From an uncultured Ruminococcus sp. (GTDB lineage Bacteria; Bacillota; Clostridia; Oscillospirales; Acutalibacteraceae), in NCBI GenBank assembly GCA_902786345.1, contig CADACB010000007.1, forward strand, positions 62,001-126,000: 64,000 nucleotides of DNA. The letters are read 5' to 3'. Of this stretch, positions 53,434 through 61,310 are shown piece after piece. Each line of letters begins with the position of its first letter. The stretch's first letter is position 1. The translations under genes and the position numbers were made by a program. The notes below the pieces were generated by a model, which saw only the letters and a list, made by a program, of their open reading frames with translations, did no database searches and had not been told where the DNA came from.

Positions 53434-54339
53434 TCAAATTTGATTTTTCAAATAACTCAAAATATGCTTTATAACATCAATAGTCCAACCATCTCCTATT
53501 AAATCAGTTATTTGCGATTTTCTTAAATTGCCAAATTCATACCATTCTGGAATAGTTTGTAACTTTCTATATTCATTAATTGTCAAATCTCTTAGTCCAT
53601 TTTTATCTTCAATAAATTGTGTATTCCACGCAGCATACCCACGAGCAGTAATTGGAATTGATTTATCTCCATTGACTTGAATATACATTATACTGTTTCG
53701 TTTGCGATTTACAAATGCTCTTTTCTTATCAGACCAATTTTCTTCTGGTGTTGGGTTGTCATCTAAAATATCTTTTAAGAGTATTCCTTTATCTTTGGGA
53801 ACATTAACCGGAATATTAGTCCAATAGTATCTATTTCGTTTTTGTGCAGATAATAAACTTGAATCAATATGTATAGGTTCACATTCAATTAAACTATTAA
53901 ATACTTCTTTATCCTTATTTGTCATTGAATAAACATTTTCAAATAAAAAGTATTTAGGTTTAACCTGTTTCATTATTTCAACACATTTGTATATTAAACT
54001 TGATTTTTCTCCATTAACACCAGATTTGCCAGTTATATTAATTAAGCTCATATTTTGACAAGGAGAGCCACATAGTAACAAATCAACATTATCGCCGAGT
54101 TTTGCAATATCAAAATCTTCAATATCACCCATTTGTACTGTTTGAGGGAAATTAAGTTGTGTGGTTTGAATTGCTGTTGATTTAATTTCATAAGCATAAT
54201 ATTTACGAATTGGTATTCCCAGTTCTTTTAAAGCTATCTGACCACCACTCATACCATCACACAAACTTAAAACTGTAATACCATTTTGTGAAGATAAAAT
54301 AGTATTTTTATTGTAATTTTTACAATTCTTAACTCCCAA
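53434..54339 (-). CDS. C5-cytosine DNA methyltransferase (second enzyme)
   Basis: This 301-residue enzyme holds motifs in the normal order: VLSLCDGMSGGQIALKELG (I), LLLCGSPCQNMSL (IV, catalytic Cys), FLFENVYSM (VI), SAQKRNRYYWTN (VIII, QxRxR variant), a short target-recognition region, and LQTIPEWYEFGN ... IGDGWT (IX/X-like). The start is uncertain: TTG at 54339 opens the frame, but a GGGAG sits just after it and no in-frame ATG follows before motif I. No homopolymer tract lies inside. Cytosine methylation specificity unknown. Confidence 0.82.
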   Translation of the reverse strand: MGVKNCKNYNKNTILSSQNGITVLSLCDGMSGGQIALKELGIPIRKYYAYEIKSTAIQTTQLNFPQTVQMGDIEDFDIAKLGDNVDLLLCGSPCQNMSLINITGKSGVNGEKSSLIYKCVEIMKQVKPKYFLFENVYSMTNKDKEVFNSLIECEPIHIDSSLLSAQKRNRYYWTNIPVNVPKDKGILLKDILDDNPTPEENWSDKKRAFVNRKRNSIMYIQVNGDKSIPITARGYAAWNTQFIEDKNGLRDLTINEYRKLQTIPEWYEFGNLRKSQITDLIGDGWTIDVIKHILSYLKNQI

Positions 54340-54349
54340 TAATTGAGAG
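54333..54349. repeat. 17-base palindromic repeat (copy B)
   Basis: CTCCCAATAATTGAGAG, one base different from the copy at 40059-40075. It overlaps the start region of the second C5 methyltransferase and may be an operator. Confidence 0.45.
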
Positions 54350-54441
54350 TTTATATCATTAGAAAAACACTATTTTATATTCTGAATACATAGAAAGGTG
54401 CGAAAATATACAATTTATAATGCAAAACGAAAATAAAAATA

Positions 54442-54603
54442 CTATTTAGTTGTAATTAGTTTGTAGCCGTTTCTATTTGCATCATTTCCTATATTGGTTG
54501 TTATAGTCCCTATTGTATCTTGGTCTTTTCTTATATTGCTATTATAATCGTCATAAACAATAGTTTCGTCACAACATTTATTGTTATCTATTTCTACAAT
54601 CCT
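54442..54603 (-). pseudogene. Frame-shifted recognition-domain fragment
   Basis: In a frame other than the preceding one the sequence reads IVEIDNNKCC then VYDDYNSNIRKDQDTIGTIT and NIGNDANRNGYKLITTK, then stops. VYDDYNSxIRxDQDTIGT is typical of the target-recognition part of phage C5 methyltransferases. It joins the upstream frame (…SSEK) across A5 only with a one-base insertion, so it is a detached tail of the same locus. The 54340-54441 gap has nothing else I can identify. Confidence 0.6.
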
Positions 54604-55100
54604 TTTTCACTTGATTGATTAGCTTTTATTAAATTATTATTTATATCATCAAACAACCTATCTAACCCAATTTCAAAAGCTCCAATTCCCGAAAAATAAC
54701 TACTTACTCGCAAATCATCAAACAAATACGGCATTGCAGAATACAACTCTTTAAATATGTAATATAAAACATCCGTTACAATAGAATTTCCGGCTTGCTT
54801 ATATAATTGTGAATTTGCTTTATCTTTCCCTTTGTGAAACTTATCATTTATTGCTTTCTTTGCATTGTCGAAATTTTCATCAGAAAATCCCATTAACCTC
54901 CAACATTCTTTTGGGGTAAGTTTTCTAATTCTATAAGGTGTATTAGAGAAATCTATTTCTTCGGTATCAATCATTATTTTTAAACCACTTCTTTCACTTC
55001 TTAATGCAGGGGTATAGTTTGTATATGTTCTGCATACTTCCTCAAAACCATAAGTATCATCAATTACAATCACCTTTGGTTCTAAGCCCCCCCTTGACAA
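54594..55100 (-). pseudogene. C5 methyltransferase C-terminal part carrying motifs IX, X and then motif I
   Basis: The frame begins LSRGGLEPKVIVIDDTYGF (end of the last recognition module, entered from module 4 if its G tract changes from 7 to 8 or 5), then RIRKLTPKECWRLMGF (IX), QLYKQAGNSIVTDVLYYIF (X), and finally RVSSYFSGIGAFEIGLDRLF, which is the SAM-binding motif I that normally opens such proteins. The upstream catalytic part lacks motif I, so the enzyme appears circularly permuted, as known for a few C5 enzymes such as M.BssHII. About 168 residues; no own ATG or SD. Confidence 0.7.
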
Positions 55101-55216
55101 GTATTTAGTGTTGGTGCAATTCCATATTCCGAATAAATACGTCCAGATTGAGGATTGCCAAATGTTTTAGTTCCTTTCCTTATATTCCCTATTTGAATAA
55201 TATTGTTTTTGCTCAT
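55082..55216 (-). CDS. Recognition-type module 4, ends at a G7 tract
   Basis: ATG after GAAGGAAAAGAAA; 44 residues: MSKNNIIQIGNI ... SGRIYSEYGIAPTLNT, CQGGA. With G8 or G5 the frame would continue as GGGLEPKVIVID into the C-terminal methyltransferase part, restoring the usual RIY...GIAPTLNT..GGGLEPK chain. Confidence 0.65.
   Translation of the reverse strand: MSKNNIIQIGNIRKGTKTFGNPQSGRIYSEYGIAPTLNTCQGGA
55087..55093 (-). repeat. G7 tract in module 4
   Basis: Seven G (coding strand) place a TAG right after the tract; eight or five would read through. Confidence 0.8.
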
Positions 55217-55355
55217 TTTCTTTTCCTTCCAAAACTATTAGGGGGGGGTCTTTGTACGATGTAGCAGGAATTGTAGGTGCAACACCTTTAATTGAATATA
55301 TCCAACCTTTTTGACCGCCTGTTCCCTTATGTCCGAGCCTTATGATTTTGTTCAT
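55167..55355 (-). CDS. Recognition-type module 3 with a C8 tract
   Basis: ATG after AAGGAG; 62 residues with GQKGWIYSIKGVAPTIPAT and SYKDPPLIVLEG, the same fold signature as its neighbours. The C8 tract encodes Pro-Pro and is in frame now; C7 would give an immediate stop. Its end overlaps the start of module 4. Confidence 0.65.
   Translation of the reverse strand: MNKIIRLGHKGTGGQKGWIYSIKGVAPTIPATSYKDPPLIVLEGKENEQKQYYSNREYKERN
55241..55248 (-). repeat. C8 tract in module 3
   Basis: Eight C on the coding strand within KDPPLIV; currently in frame. Confidence 0.8.
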
Positions 55356-55384
55356 CTTTTCTCCTTACAACGATACAAGGTTTA

Positions 55385-55519
55385 TTACCCCCCACCCATT
55401 GTTAAAATAGTTGGGGCAATTCCGTTAGTATCATATACACAACCTCTGCCACTTATTGGTTTATCATTTGGGTTTTCGTAAACGCATCCAAATGAAATAG
55501 CAAATTTATTTTGTTTCAT
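55385..55519 (-). CDS. Recognition-type module 2, ends at a G6 tract
   Basis: ATG after GAGGAAAACC; 44 residues: MKQNKFAISFGCVYEN ... GRGCVYDTNGIAPTILT and MGGG then stop. With five or eight G it would continue as GGNKPCIVVRRKDEQ, the usual continuation of this motif. Confidence 0.65.
   Translation of the reverse strand: MKQNKFAISFGCVYENPNDKPISGRGCVYDTNGIAPTILTMGGG
55388..55393 (-). repeat. G6 tract in module 2
   Basis: Six G put TAA in frame directly after MGGG; five or eight G restore NKPCIVV. Confidence 0.8.
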
Positions 55520-55709
55520 TTCGGTTTTCCTCAACTATATATAAATAACTATATCCTCCTATATGCCCAACGGGAGATGAAGTTAAACACATTGCAATAC
55601 TGTTAGAATCATAAACTCTATTACCTTGCCTATATTGTTTCCCGAAATTTTTATAACCAAATCCTGCAAGCAAACGAGGTTTTTTATTATTTATGCTCTT
55701 TATTTTCAA
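55506..55709 (-). CDS. Recognition-type module 1
   Basis: A 67-residue frame from TTG (or the downstream continuation of the catalytic part) with QYRQGNRVYDSNSIAMCLT and GGYSYLYIVEE. No tract of six or more lies in it. It overlaps both the catalytic fragment before it and module 2 after it. Confidence 0.6.
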   Translation of the reverse strand: MKIKSINNKKPRLLAGFGYKNFGKQYRQGNRVYDSNSIAMCLTSSPVGHIGGYSYLYIVEENRNETK

Positions 55710-56622
55710 TCACACCATTCATAGATTGATTGCCAAAACCTTTATAATCTCTTGCGAGTAAAGTATTAGCGACATCAATTTCTTTATCAAATTTGCTACA
55801 TTGATTGGAGAATAGCCCAGTAGCTATACCTGAACCATATCCCATTGATGTCGGTCTATACTTCCTCTCCCCCCCAGTCCTTACGGTGTTAGAAACGTCT
55901 TTATCTAATTTACCGTTTTGAATAAGGTCATCAATTAACTTTTTTGCTTTTGGCGTGTTTACATAGTATTTTTCATCAACATCATCTTCAAGAATATCTT
56001 TAAGACAAATATCACTCTCAAATCCGGCAGGAAATACAAATTTACCATTATCTAATTCTTTTAGAACAATAATGAGATAAACACGTTCACGGTTTTGCGG
56101 AACACCATAATCTTTAGCATTAAGCACTTGATAATATGTGTTATATCCGTATTCGTGCAATTCATTTATAAACATCTGAAATGTATCTTTGAATTGTTTG
56201 CCGACAATATTCTTTACATTTTCATAAATTCCCCATTTAGGTTTATTTGCCCGAATAACTCTTAACCATTCTACAAGCAACGAGCTTCTTGATTTATCAA
56301 GGTTTTCTTTTCCGCAATTCGGACATTTATGCCTAACAAAATAATGAACTGTCAAGGGATTATACTCACAACCACAATCTTTACATTTCCATTTGCTGCC
56401 AGCTTGTTTACCAGCCACAGAAAAATCTTGACATGGGCTGCCGCCACAAATCATAGTAAATGGAGAAATCTTTGTTTCATCGACTTTTGTAATATCTCCA
56501 AGATTAAGACTTTCGTCAACTTTATGAATTGCACAATAGCTTGTTGCAGCGTATTTATCAAACTCGCAAAAATTAACTAATGTATAGCCAGACGACTTTG
56601 AATTATCTTTTTTATTTGTGTT
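55687..56622 (-). pseudogene. C5 methyltransferase catalytic part without motif I or a proper start
   Basis: The frame is open from 56622 but has no SD and no start codon before the core. It holds LVNFCEFDKYAATSYCAIH, NLGDITKVD, GGSPCQDFSVAGKQ (IV, catalytic Cys), a zinc-like insert (CKDCGC ... CPNCG), GIYENVKNIVGKQF (VI), LNAKDYGVPQNRERVYLI (VIII) and the start of the recognition region. Motif I (FSGIGAFE) is missing here and is found at the C-terminal end of the 54.6-55.1 kb frame. A G7 tract at 55869-55875 encodes the Gly-Gly of VRTGGERK; with G6 it would read VRTGGRGSIDRHQWDM, a sequence that looks equally or more natural for this family. Confidence 0.75.
55869..55875 (-). repeat. G7 tract in C5 methyltransferase catalytic part
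   Basis: Seven G on the coding strand in the start of the recognition region; G6 and G7 give two different plausible continuations. Confidence 0.8.
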
Positions 56623-56754
56623 TTAGTACACACAAATTGCGAAAGTTTGAGGGTCACGAATTGTTAAACTAAACCATCGACTTTAATTAAATTGTATTCA
56701 AAAGTAGAAAGATAGGGAGTTAATAATGATAAATGGTTGATAAAAAAGATATTT

Positions 56755-56777
56755 TATTGTTATCGTGTTGTTCTATC
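56755..56777 (-). repeat. Intergenic repeat variant (copy 9)
   Basis: TAAGATAGAACAACACGAT directly after a stop codon. The remaining 56623-56754 stretch upstream of the methyltransferase has no start signal or other feature that I can identify. Confidence 0.4.
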
Positions 56778-57056
56778 TTATTTGTCAACGACAACAAAAT
56801 CGCTAATTGCAGCATAAATATCTTTCTCACATACGCACCATATTGTGTTCCAATCAACCTCGTGTGCAGTATGTTCTCTATTAGCTTGCTCCTTTTGACT
56901 CATAATCAGCGAACAAAACAAAGATTTTGCAGAAATATCCCAATTTGCACCGTTTTCATCTTTGCCGATAAGCCTTACATCACTGTCTATGCTTCTTGCG
57001 ATTTGAGTAAATTTCTTTACAGATTCCAAATCAACTAATTCTACTTTTACCTTCAT
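56778..57056 (-). CDS. HPr-like phage protein
   Basis: The ATG at 57056 follows AGAGGTGA. The 92-residue product has a VKVELVDLESVKKFTQIA ... RLIGKDENGANWDISAKSLF pattern like HPr-fold phage proteins (which lack the phosphoryl His). It has its own consensus promoter at 57085-57113. Function unknown. Confidence 0.6.
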   Translation of the reverse strand: MKVKVELVDLESVKKFTQIARSIDSDVRLIGKDENGANWDISAKSLFCSLIMSQKEQANREHTAHEVDWNTIWCVCEKDIYAAISDFVVVDK

Positions 57057-57084
57057 TGTATCACCTCTTTTCAAGTACACATAT

Positions 57085-57113
57085 ATTATAGCATTTCTTT
57101 TCATTTATGTCAA
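57085..57113 (-). promoter_or_regulatory. Consensus promoter with adjoining repeat
   Basis: TTGACA (57108-57113), 17-base spacer, TATAAT (57085-57090), leftward. Repeat copy 6 lies just upstream of the -35. Confidence 0.8.
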
Positions 57114-57116
57114 CTG

Positions 57117-57138
57117 ATTGTTCTAAATTATTTTAGAA
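57117..57138 (-). repeat. Intergenic regulatory repeat (copy 6)
   Basis: TTCTAAAATAATTTAGAACA; its TAA is the ligase stop codon. Same 22 bases as copy 5. Confidence 0.6.
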
Positions 57139-59112
57139 AATATTTTTTATATATTCTTCTTCTGTAATAATTTTAGTACCAAATCTTATCGCCGCTTTAT
57201 TTTTGGAACTCCCAGAGTTTTTATCATTTGTAATTAGGTAATTTGTTTTTGATGTCACAGAAGAAACCACAGTTCCGCCTTTTGATTGAATATCGGAAAC
57301 AAGTGCATCCCGATTAGAAAACTTTATTAACTTACCAGTAATACAAAAAGTATTTCCAACAAGTACAGAAGATATTTGTGTATCAGATACTTGATTTACT
57401 ATCAAAATATCAATAAGTGGCTCTATTTCCGTTAAATTATTTAATACATAAGCATTGATATTATCACTTGTAGTTTTACCTATTTCGGATAATACACTCC
57501 AATCATTATGTGATTTACATAAATCAACAAATGATTTCAACGGATTTTCGCCTATACAATATTCGGAAATTGTTCTTGCAGCAGATTTTCCTACACCCGG
57601 AATACCAATAGCAACAATTACATTACTTAGATTGCATTTTCTACTTGTTTCTATTGCTTCAATCATATTTTCAATGCTGGATTTCCCGAACCCTTTAATC
57701 TGTGCTATTTCATTCTTATGTTCTTTCAAATGATATAAACTTGCAAAGTTGTTTATATATCCTTTATCCATTAAAACCTGTAATCGTTCTTCAGATATTC
57801 CAACAATATTCATAGCATCTCTTTCGGCAAAATTGGAAATTTTATCGTGAACGATAGCTTTACAGGAAGAATTTAAGCAATATAGCATTTTTCTACCATT
57901 GTCATTTTTAATCACAATCGGTTTATTACAAGCCGGACATAGAGTTGGTATGATATATGTATTACTTCTTGTCAAATTCTGCGTAATCTTTGGAATAATC
58001 TGGTTTGCCTTAATAACCGTAACAGTATCGCCTATCCCCAACTCTAATTCCTCAATAACACTTACATTACTCAATGAAGCACGAGAAACTGTAGTGCCAT
58101 CAATTTCTATCGGTTCAAAAATAGCCACAGGATTAACTAAACCAGTACGACTTGTTGACCATTCTATATTTTTTAATACTGTTTCATTTTCCTCTTGATA
58201 GAATTTATATGCGAACGAATGTTTAGGATGATGACCTGTTCGACCAAGACTATTACCATACTCAACATCATTAAACATACCTACAGCACCATCTATGGGA
58301 ATAGACCTGTTATCACATTCTGACTTTATATTTTGAATTGCGAACTCATAACTATTTTGTTTTCCCTTTGATACAAGAATATGAGGTACTACATCAAAAC
58401 CTAATTCTTTTAACCATTGAAAACTATTAAGGTGAGATGCTATTGGACATTCATTTCCGTCTGACAATTTAACACTATGCACTTTCCACGCAATAAACAT
58501 TACATTTCGATTTTTTGTAATTCGATTATTTAATTGGCGAACTGAACCACTAACAAGATTTCTCGGATTTTTATATTCTGTATTTTCTCTTTGGTTAATT
58601 GCATCAAATTCTTTATAAGTAATAATACATTCTCCGTCAATAATCAAATCACCATCAAAAGGTATCTTTGTCGGTAGATTAACAAATACCTTTGCATTAT
58701 GGGTAATATCTTCTCCAACTTCACCATCACCACGACTTTCAGCTCTAACTAATTCACCATTGCTATATAACAATGAACAAGTTAGACCATCAAGTTTCGC
58801 CATTACTATACAGTCTTTTTGATTGAAATATTCTGTAAATTCCGATATATCAGTTGTTTTAGCCAATGATAATAAAGGATGATTATGTTTAACTTTATTC
58901 AACTGGCTAACGCTTGTGTAACCAACTGTTTGCGTTGGCGAGTTAGAAAAAATCATATTTGTATCATTCTCTAACAGTTCCAGTTTATCTAACAACATAT
59001 CATACTCTTTATCAGAAATCAAGCTTGTATTATGATTATAATAGGCATCTCGATATTTATTTAGTCTTTTGATTAAGTCTTTTATTTGTAATATTTTATC
59101 TATCTTAATCAC
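57133..59112 (-). CDS. ligA: NAD-dependent DNA ligase
   Basis: The 659-residue enzyme seals nicks using NAD. Domain Ia and adenylation: DKEYDMLLDKLELLE, VMAKLDGLTCSLLY (lysine in KLDG near 112), RGDGEVGEDITHN; OB fold SRTGLVNPVAIFEPI; zinc finger CPACNKP ... CLNSSC; HhH repeats GIPGVGKSAA; BRCT domain from about 585 (GNTFCITGKLIKFSNRD). All parts are present. The start may be GTG at 59112 (AAGG upstream) or the ATA at 59103, which follows GGTGATTAAG like the ATG-starting gene at 18485. Confidence 0.95.
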   Translation of the reverse strand: MIKIDKILQIKDLIKRLNKYRDAYYNHNTSLISDKEYDMLLDKLELLENDTNMIFSNSPTQTVGYTSVSQLNKVKHNHPLLSLAKTTDISEFTEYFNQKDCIVMAKLDGLTCSLLYSNGELVRAESRGDGEVGEDITHNAKVFVNLPTKIPFDGDLIIDGECIITYKEFDAINQRENTEYKNPRNLVSGSVRQLNNRITKNRNVMFIAWKVHSVKLSDGNECPIASHLNSFQWLKELGFDVVPHILVSKGKQNSYEFAIQNIKSECDNRSIPIDGAVGMFNDVEYGNSLGRTGHHPKHSFAYKFYQEENETVLKNIEWSTSRTGLVNPVAIFEPIEIDGTTVSRASLSNVSVIEELELGIGDTVTVIKANQIIPKITQNLTRSNTYIIPTLCPACNKPIVIKNDNGRKMLYCLNSSCKAIVHDKISNFAERDAMNIVGISEERLQVLMDKGYINNFASLYHLKEHKNEIAQIKGFGKSSIENMIEAIETSRKCNLSNVIVAIGIPGVGKSAARTISEYCIGENPLKSFVDLCKSHNDWSVLSEIGKTTSDNINAYVLNNLTEIEPLIDILIVNQVSDTQISSVLVGNTFCITGKLIKFSNRDALVSDIQSKGGTVVSSVTSKTNYLITNDKNSGSSKNKAAIRFGTKIITEEEYIKNIF

Positions 59113-59287
59113 CGTTACCTTTTAATCCTTGATTTTTTAATATTTCTTCCAATTCATTCGGTGTATATCCTAAATCTTCATACTCGCCGAGGGCATTTCT
59201 TAAAGCACATTTTTCCGACCATTCATCTTCAAAATCTTTCGCACTTCCGTAATCTCCCCAACTTGATTTATATGTAAGCCTATCCAT
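59105..59287 (-). CDS. Small phage protein
   Basis: A 60-residue product (MDRLTYKSSWGDYGSAKDF ... LGEYEDLGYTPNELEEI). The ALGEYEDLGYTPNEL pattern is common in small early phage proteins of unknown role. It overlaps the ligase start. Confidence 0.65.
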   Translation of the reverse strand: MDRLTYKSSWGDYGSAKDFEDEWSEKCALRNALGEYEDLGYTPNELEEILKNQGLKGNGD

Positions 59288-59292
59288 TACGC

Positions 59293-60051
59293 CTATAATA
59301 TCCTTTCTATTTTATTGTATAAAATATTATATTTTAATAAAAGTGTTTGTTCTCTATGATAATGACCGCAATACCATTGATTGAATATCAATCCATTTTG
59401 TATAATTTTATCAAAGTATTCAGTCAGTATATCTCCACCACAAAATTCGGCTATACTTGCAACGCTTTGTGGCAAACAATGAGATATTACATAGTCAACC
59501 TTGTTATCGCATTTTATTAGGTTTTGTAAACCTAAATCCATTTCTGATTGATTTGGTAATTCTTCTTCCCACCACGAAATATGATTTATTCGGAACATTT
59601 TACCTTGTTTAGACCATTGCCGGAATGTAAAAACAAATTCATCAACTGTTTTATAATCATCCATATCCAAAATTCCGTCAGCTATATCGTGAGAACTTGC
59701 TCCGCCAAAGCAAAAGAATTTCTTTCCTTCAAATTCATATATATTGCCACGCATCAAATGAAATATATTTTCTCTGATTTTATGAACTTTCCCACCGTAA
59801 AAATCTACGATGGGAAATTCATTGCTATATAATCTATCAAAATTTTCGTGATTACCGTCAACAAAACAAAGTGTAAACGGTTTATCACTCAACCATTTGA
59901 GCCAATATCTTTCAGTAGTATTGTCATCCCAAATACCAAAATCACCACAAACAATTACTATATCATCTTTTGTCATTTCTTTTTGTTCTGGGAAACGCTT
60001 AGTATTAAATTTAGTAAAATCGGCGTGACAATCTCCTGTTATGAATATCAT
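59293..60051 (-). CDS. Calcineurin-like metallophosphoesterase
   Basis: The 252-residue protein has the metal motifs GDCHADFTKFN (GDxH), VCGDFG (GD), FVDGNHENFD (GNHE), SHCLPQ and CGHYHREQ (GHxH). It may act as a phosphatase or nuclease on nucleotides. It overlaps the upstream gene by four bases. Confidence 0.85.
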   Translation of the reverse strand: MIFITGDCHADFTKFNTKRFPEQKEMTKDDIVIVCGDFGIWDDNTTERYWLKWLSDKPFTLCFVDGNHENFDRLYSNEFPIVDFYGGKVHKIRENIFHLMRGNIYEFEGKKFFCFGGASSHDIADGILDMDDYKTVDEFVFTFRQWSKQGKMFRINHISWWEEELPNQSEMDLGLQNLIKCDNKVDYVISHCLPQSVASIAEFCGGDILTEYFDKIIQNGLIFNQWYCGHYHREQTLLLKYNILYNKIERIL

Positions 60052-61031
60052 TCTTTCTTATTGCCAGCTTCAGACATAGCTTTTACTACCGCTTCACAGA
60101 TAGCATCAATATAGTCCTGTCTATACCTATCCTGCTGTTTCTTTTCCTTTGCTTTCTTCTTGCGTTCCTTCTTCTCGGCGGCTTGCTTTTCTTTCGCTTC
60201 AATTTCAGCAAGTTCCTTTTCATACTTAACATCATCATTATACTTTTTAATTGCATAATCAATCAGCTTATTATATACAGAGCTGCCGTTTCCGCTACCG
60301 ATAATATTTGACAGAAGTTTCTTTGTAATGCAAATCGAAATTCCCTGTTCAAGAGAGAATGTATCTTCTTTTGCAAGCACAGCCTTTTCCTGAGTACCAT
60401 CCGCAAATTCAACAATGACAACTCGGTTATTGATAGGCTTTACCTTTACGATTGCTGGAATAACTGTCTTTACTTTACTGTCTTGCGTGAGAATATGTAC
60501 TCCTGTTAGAGTCTCATACATTCTTGTTCTGGTCTTGCCGTCCGTAAAAACTTCTGCCGAGGGCTTATCGTTAATCTGATTTTCCTCGTTGTGCCAAGTC
60601 CCAAGCAGGTCTGAAACCTTAATGTTAGAAAACATATCTTTATTCACATTCTTAAATTCCATATTATTTACTCCTTCAAAGTTATTTGTTTTATTTGAAT
60701 TGCCGATTTCAGTCAGCAACTTAAATGCCCTATCCATAATATCTTTTTCACATAATGAAATTGTCTCGTTCGTCAACTTATTAATCACTTCGCTTGTTGT
60801 AGTTGCCGTCAACAATATTTCGGTTGGCATTGATGCCAATGCTGTTTTGCTACCTACTATATTTATTTTCGCTTTTGCTGAACCCTGCTCCTTATATGGA
60901 ATTGTAAATTCAATCGGTGGGTTAATCTTGCTTGCAAGTATCATATTGGGATAATCTTCTGCTTTGGCTTCAATTTTATAATAATTTTCTATTCCTTTAA
61001 GCTGACCATTTTTATCAAAAATATATTCCAT
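60048..61031 (-). CDS. Hypothetical protein with conserved phage C-terminal domain
   Basis: The 327-residue product has a beta-rich N-terminus (about 1-90) and a C-terminal half resembling small early phage proteins that run VKPINNRVVIVEFADGTQEK ... DTFSLEQGISICITKKLLSN, followed by a Lys/Glu-rich helix (about 270-310). Function unknown; possibly a DNA-binding factor. Confidence 0.6.
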   Translation of the reverse strand: MEYIFDKNGQLKGIENYYKIEAKAEDYPNMILASKINPPIEFTIPYKEQGSAKAKINIVGSKTALASMPTEILLTATTTSEVINKLTNETISLCEKDIMDRAFKLLTEIGNSNKTNNFEGVNNMEFKNVNKDMFSNIKVSDLLGTWHNEENQINDKPSAEVFTDGKTRTRMYETLTGVHILTQDSKVKTVIPAIVKVKPINNRVVIVEFADGTQEKAVLAKEDTFSLEQGISICITKKLLSNIIGSGNGSSVYNKLIDYAIKKYNDDVKYEKELAEIEAKEKQAAEKKERKKKAKEKKQQDRYRQDYIDAICEAVVKAMSEAGNKKE

Positions 61032-61128
61032 TTTATCTCCTTCGCTTTGTTAAATTTTAGATAATTCATCGAGCCATTTCTCAAATAATGGTCTTTTTAT
61101 TTTTATATGAGAACCGATATGTATTATC

Positions 61129-61267
61129 GTTTGATAACCATATTTATTAATGTTGATTATCAACATTCACGATATGGCTACTCGGTTGTAGGTTGATTAT
61201 CAACTTGTCTATTTCAGTATTCACCGCTTTGGTTTGATAACCATATTTATTAATGTTGATTATCAAC
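61129..61267 (+). CRISPR. Mini CRISPR-like array A (36-base repeats, 27-base spacers)
   Basis: Two identical 36-base repeats (61129-61164, 61232-61267; each starts GTTTGATAACC and ends GTTGATTATCAAC). The 13-base end GTTGATTATCAAC also occurs alone at 61192-61204, with exactly 27 bases on each side. If a 23-base deletion removed the rest of a middle repeat, the array has a 63-base period (126 between the outer repeats). A complementary segment follows at 61311-61349. The gap 61032-61128 has nothing I can identify. Confidence 0.65.
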
Positions 61268-61310
61268 CCTTTTATACGCAATTTGAATAATCGTTTTATT
61301 ATATTTTTGT

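Noticed and set aside
53434-54339. Phase variation of the second C5 methyltransferase
   Set aside because: It has no tract of six or more and motifs are continuous; only its start is uncertain.
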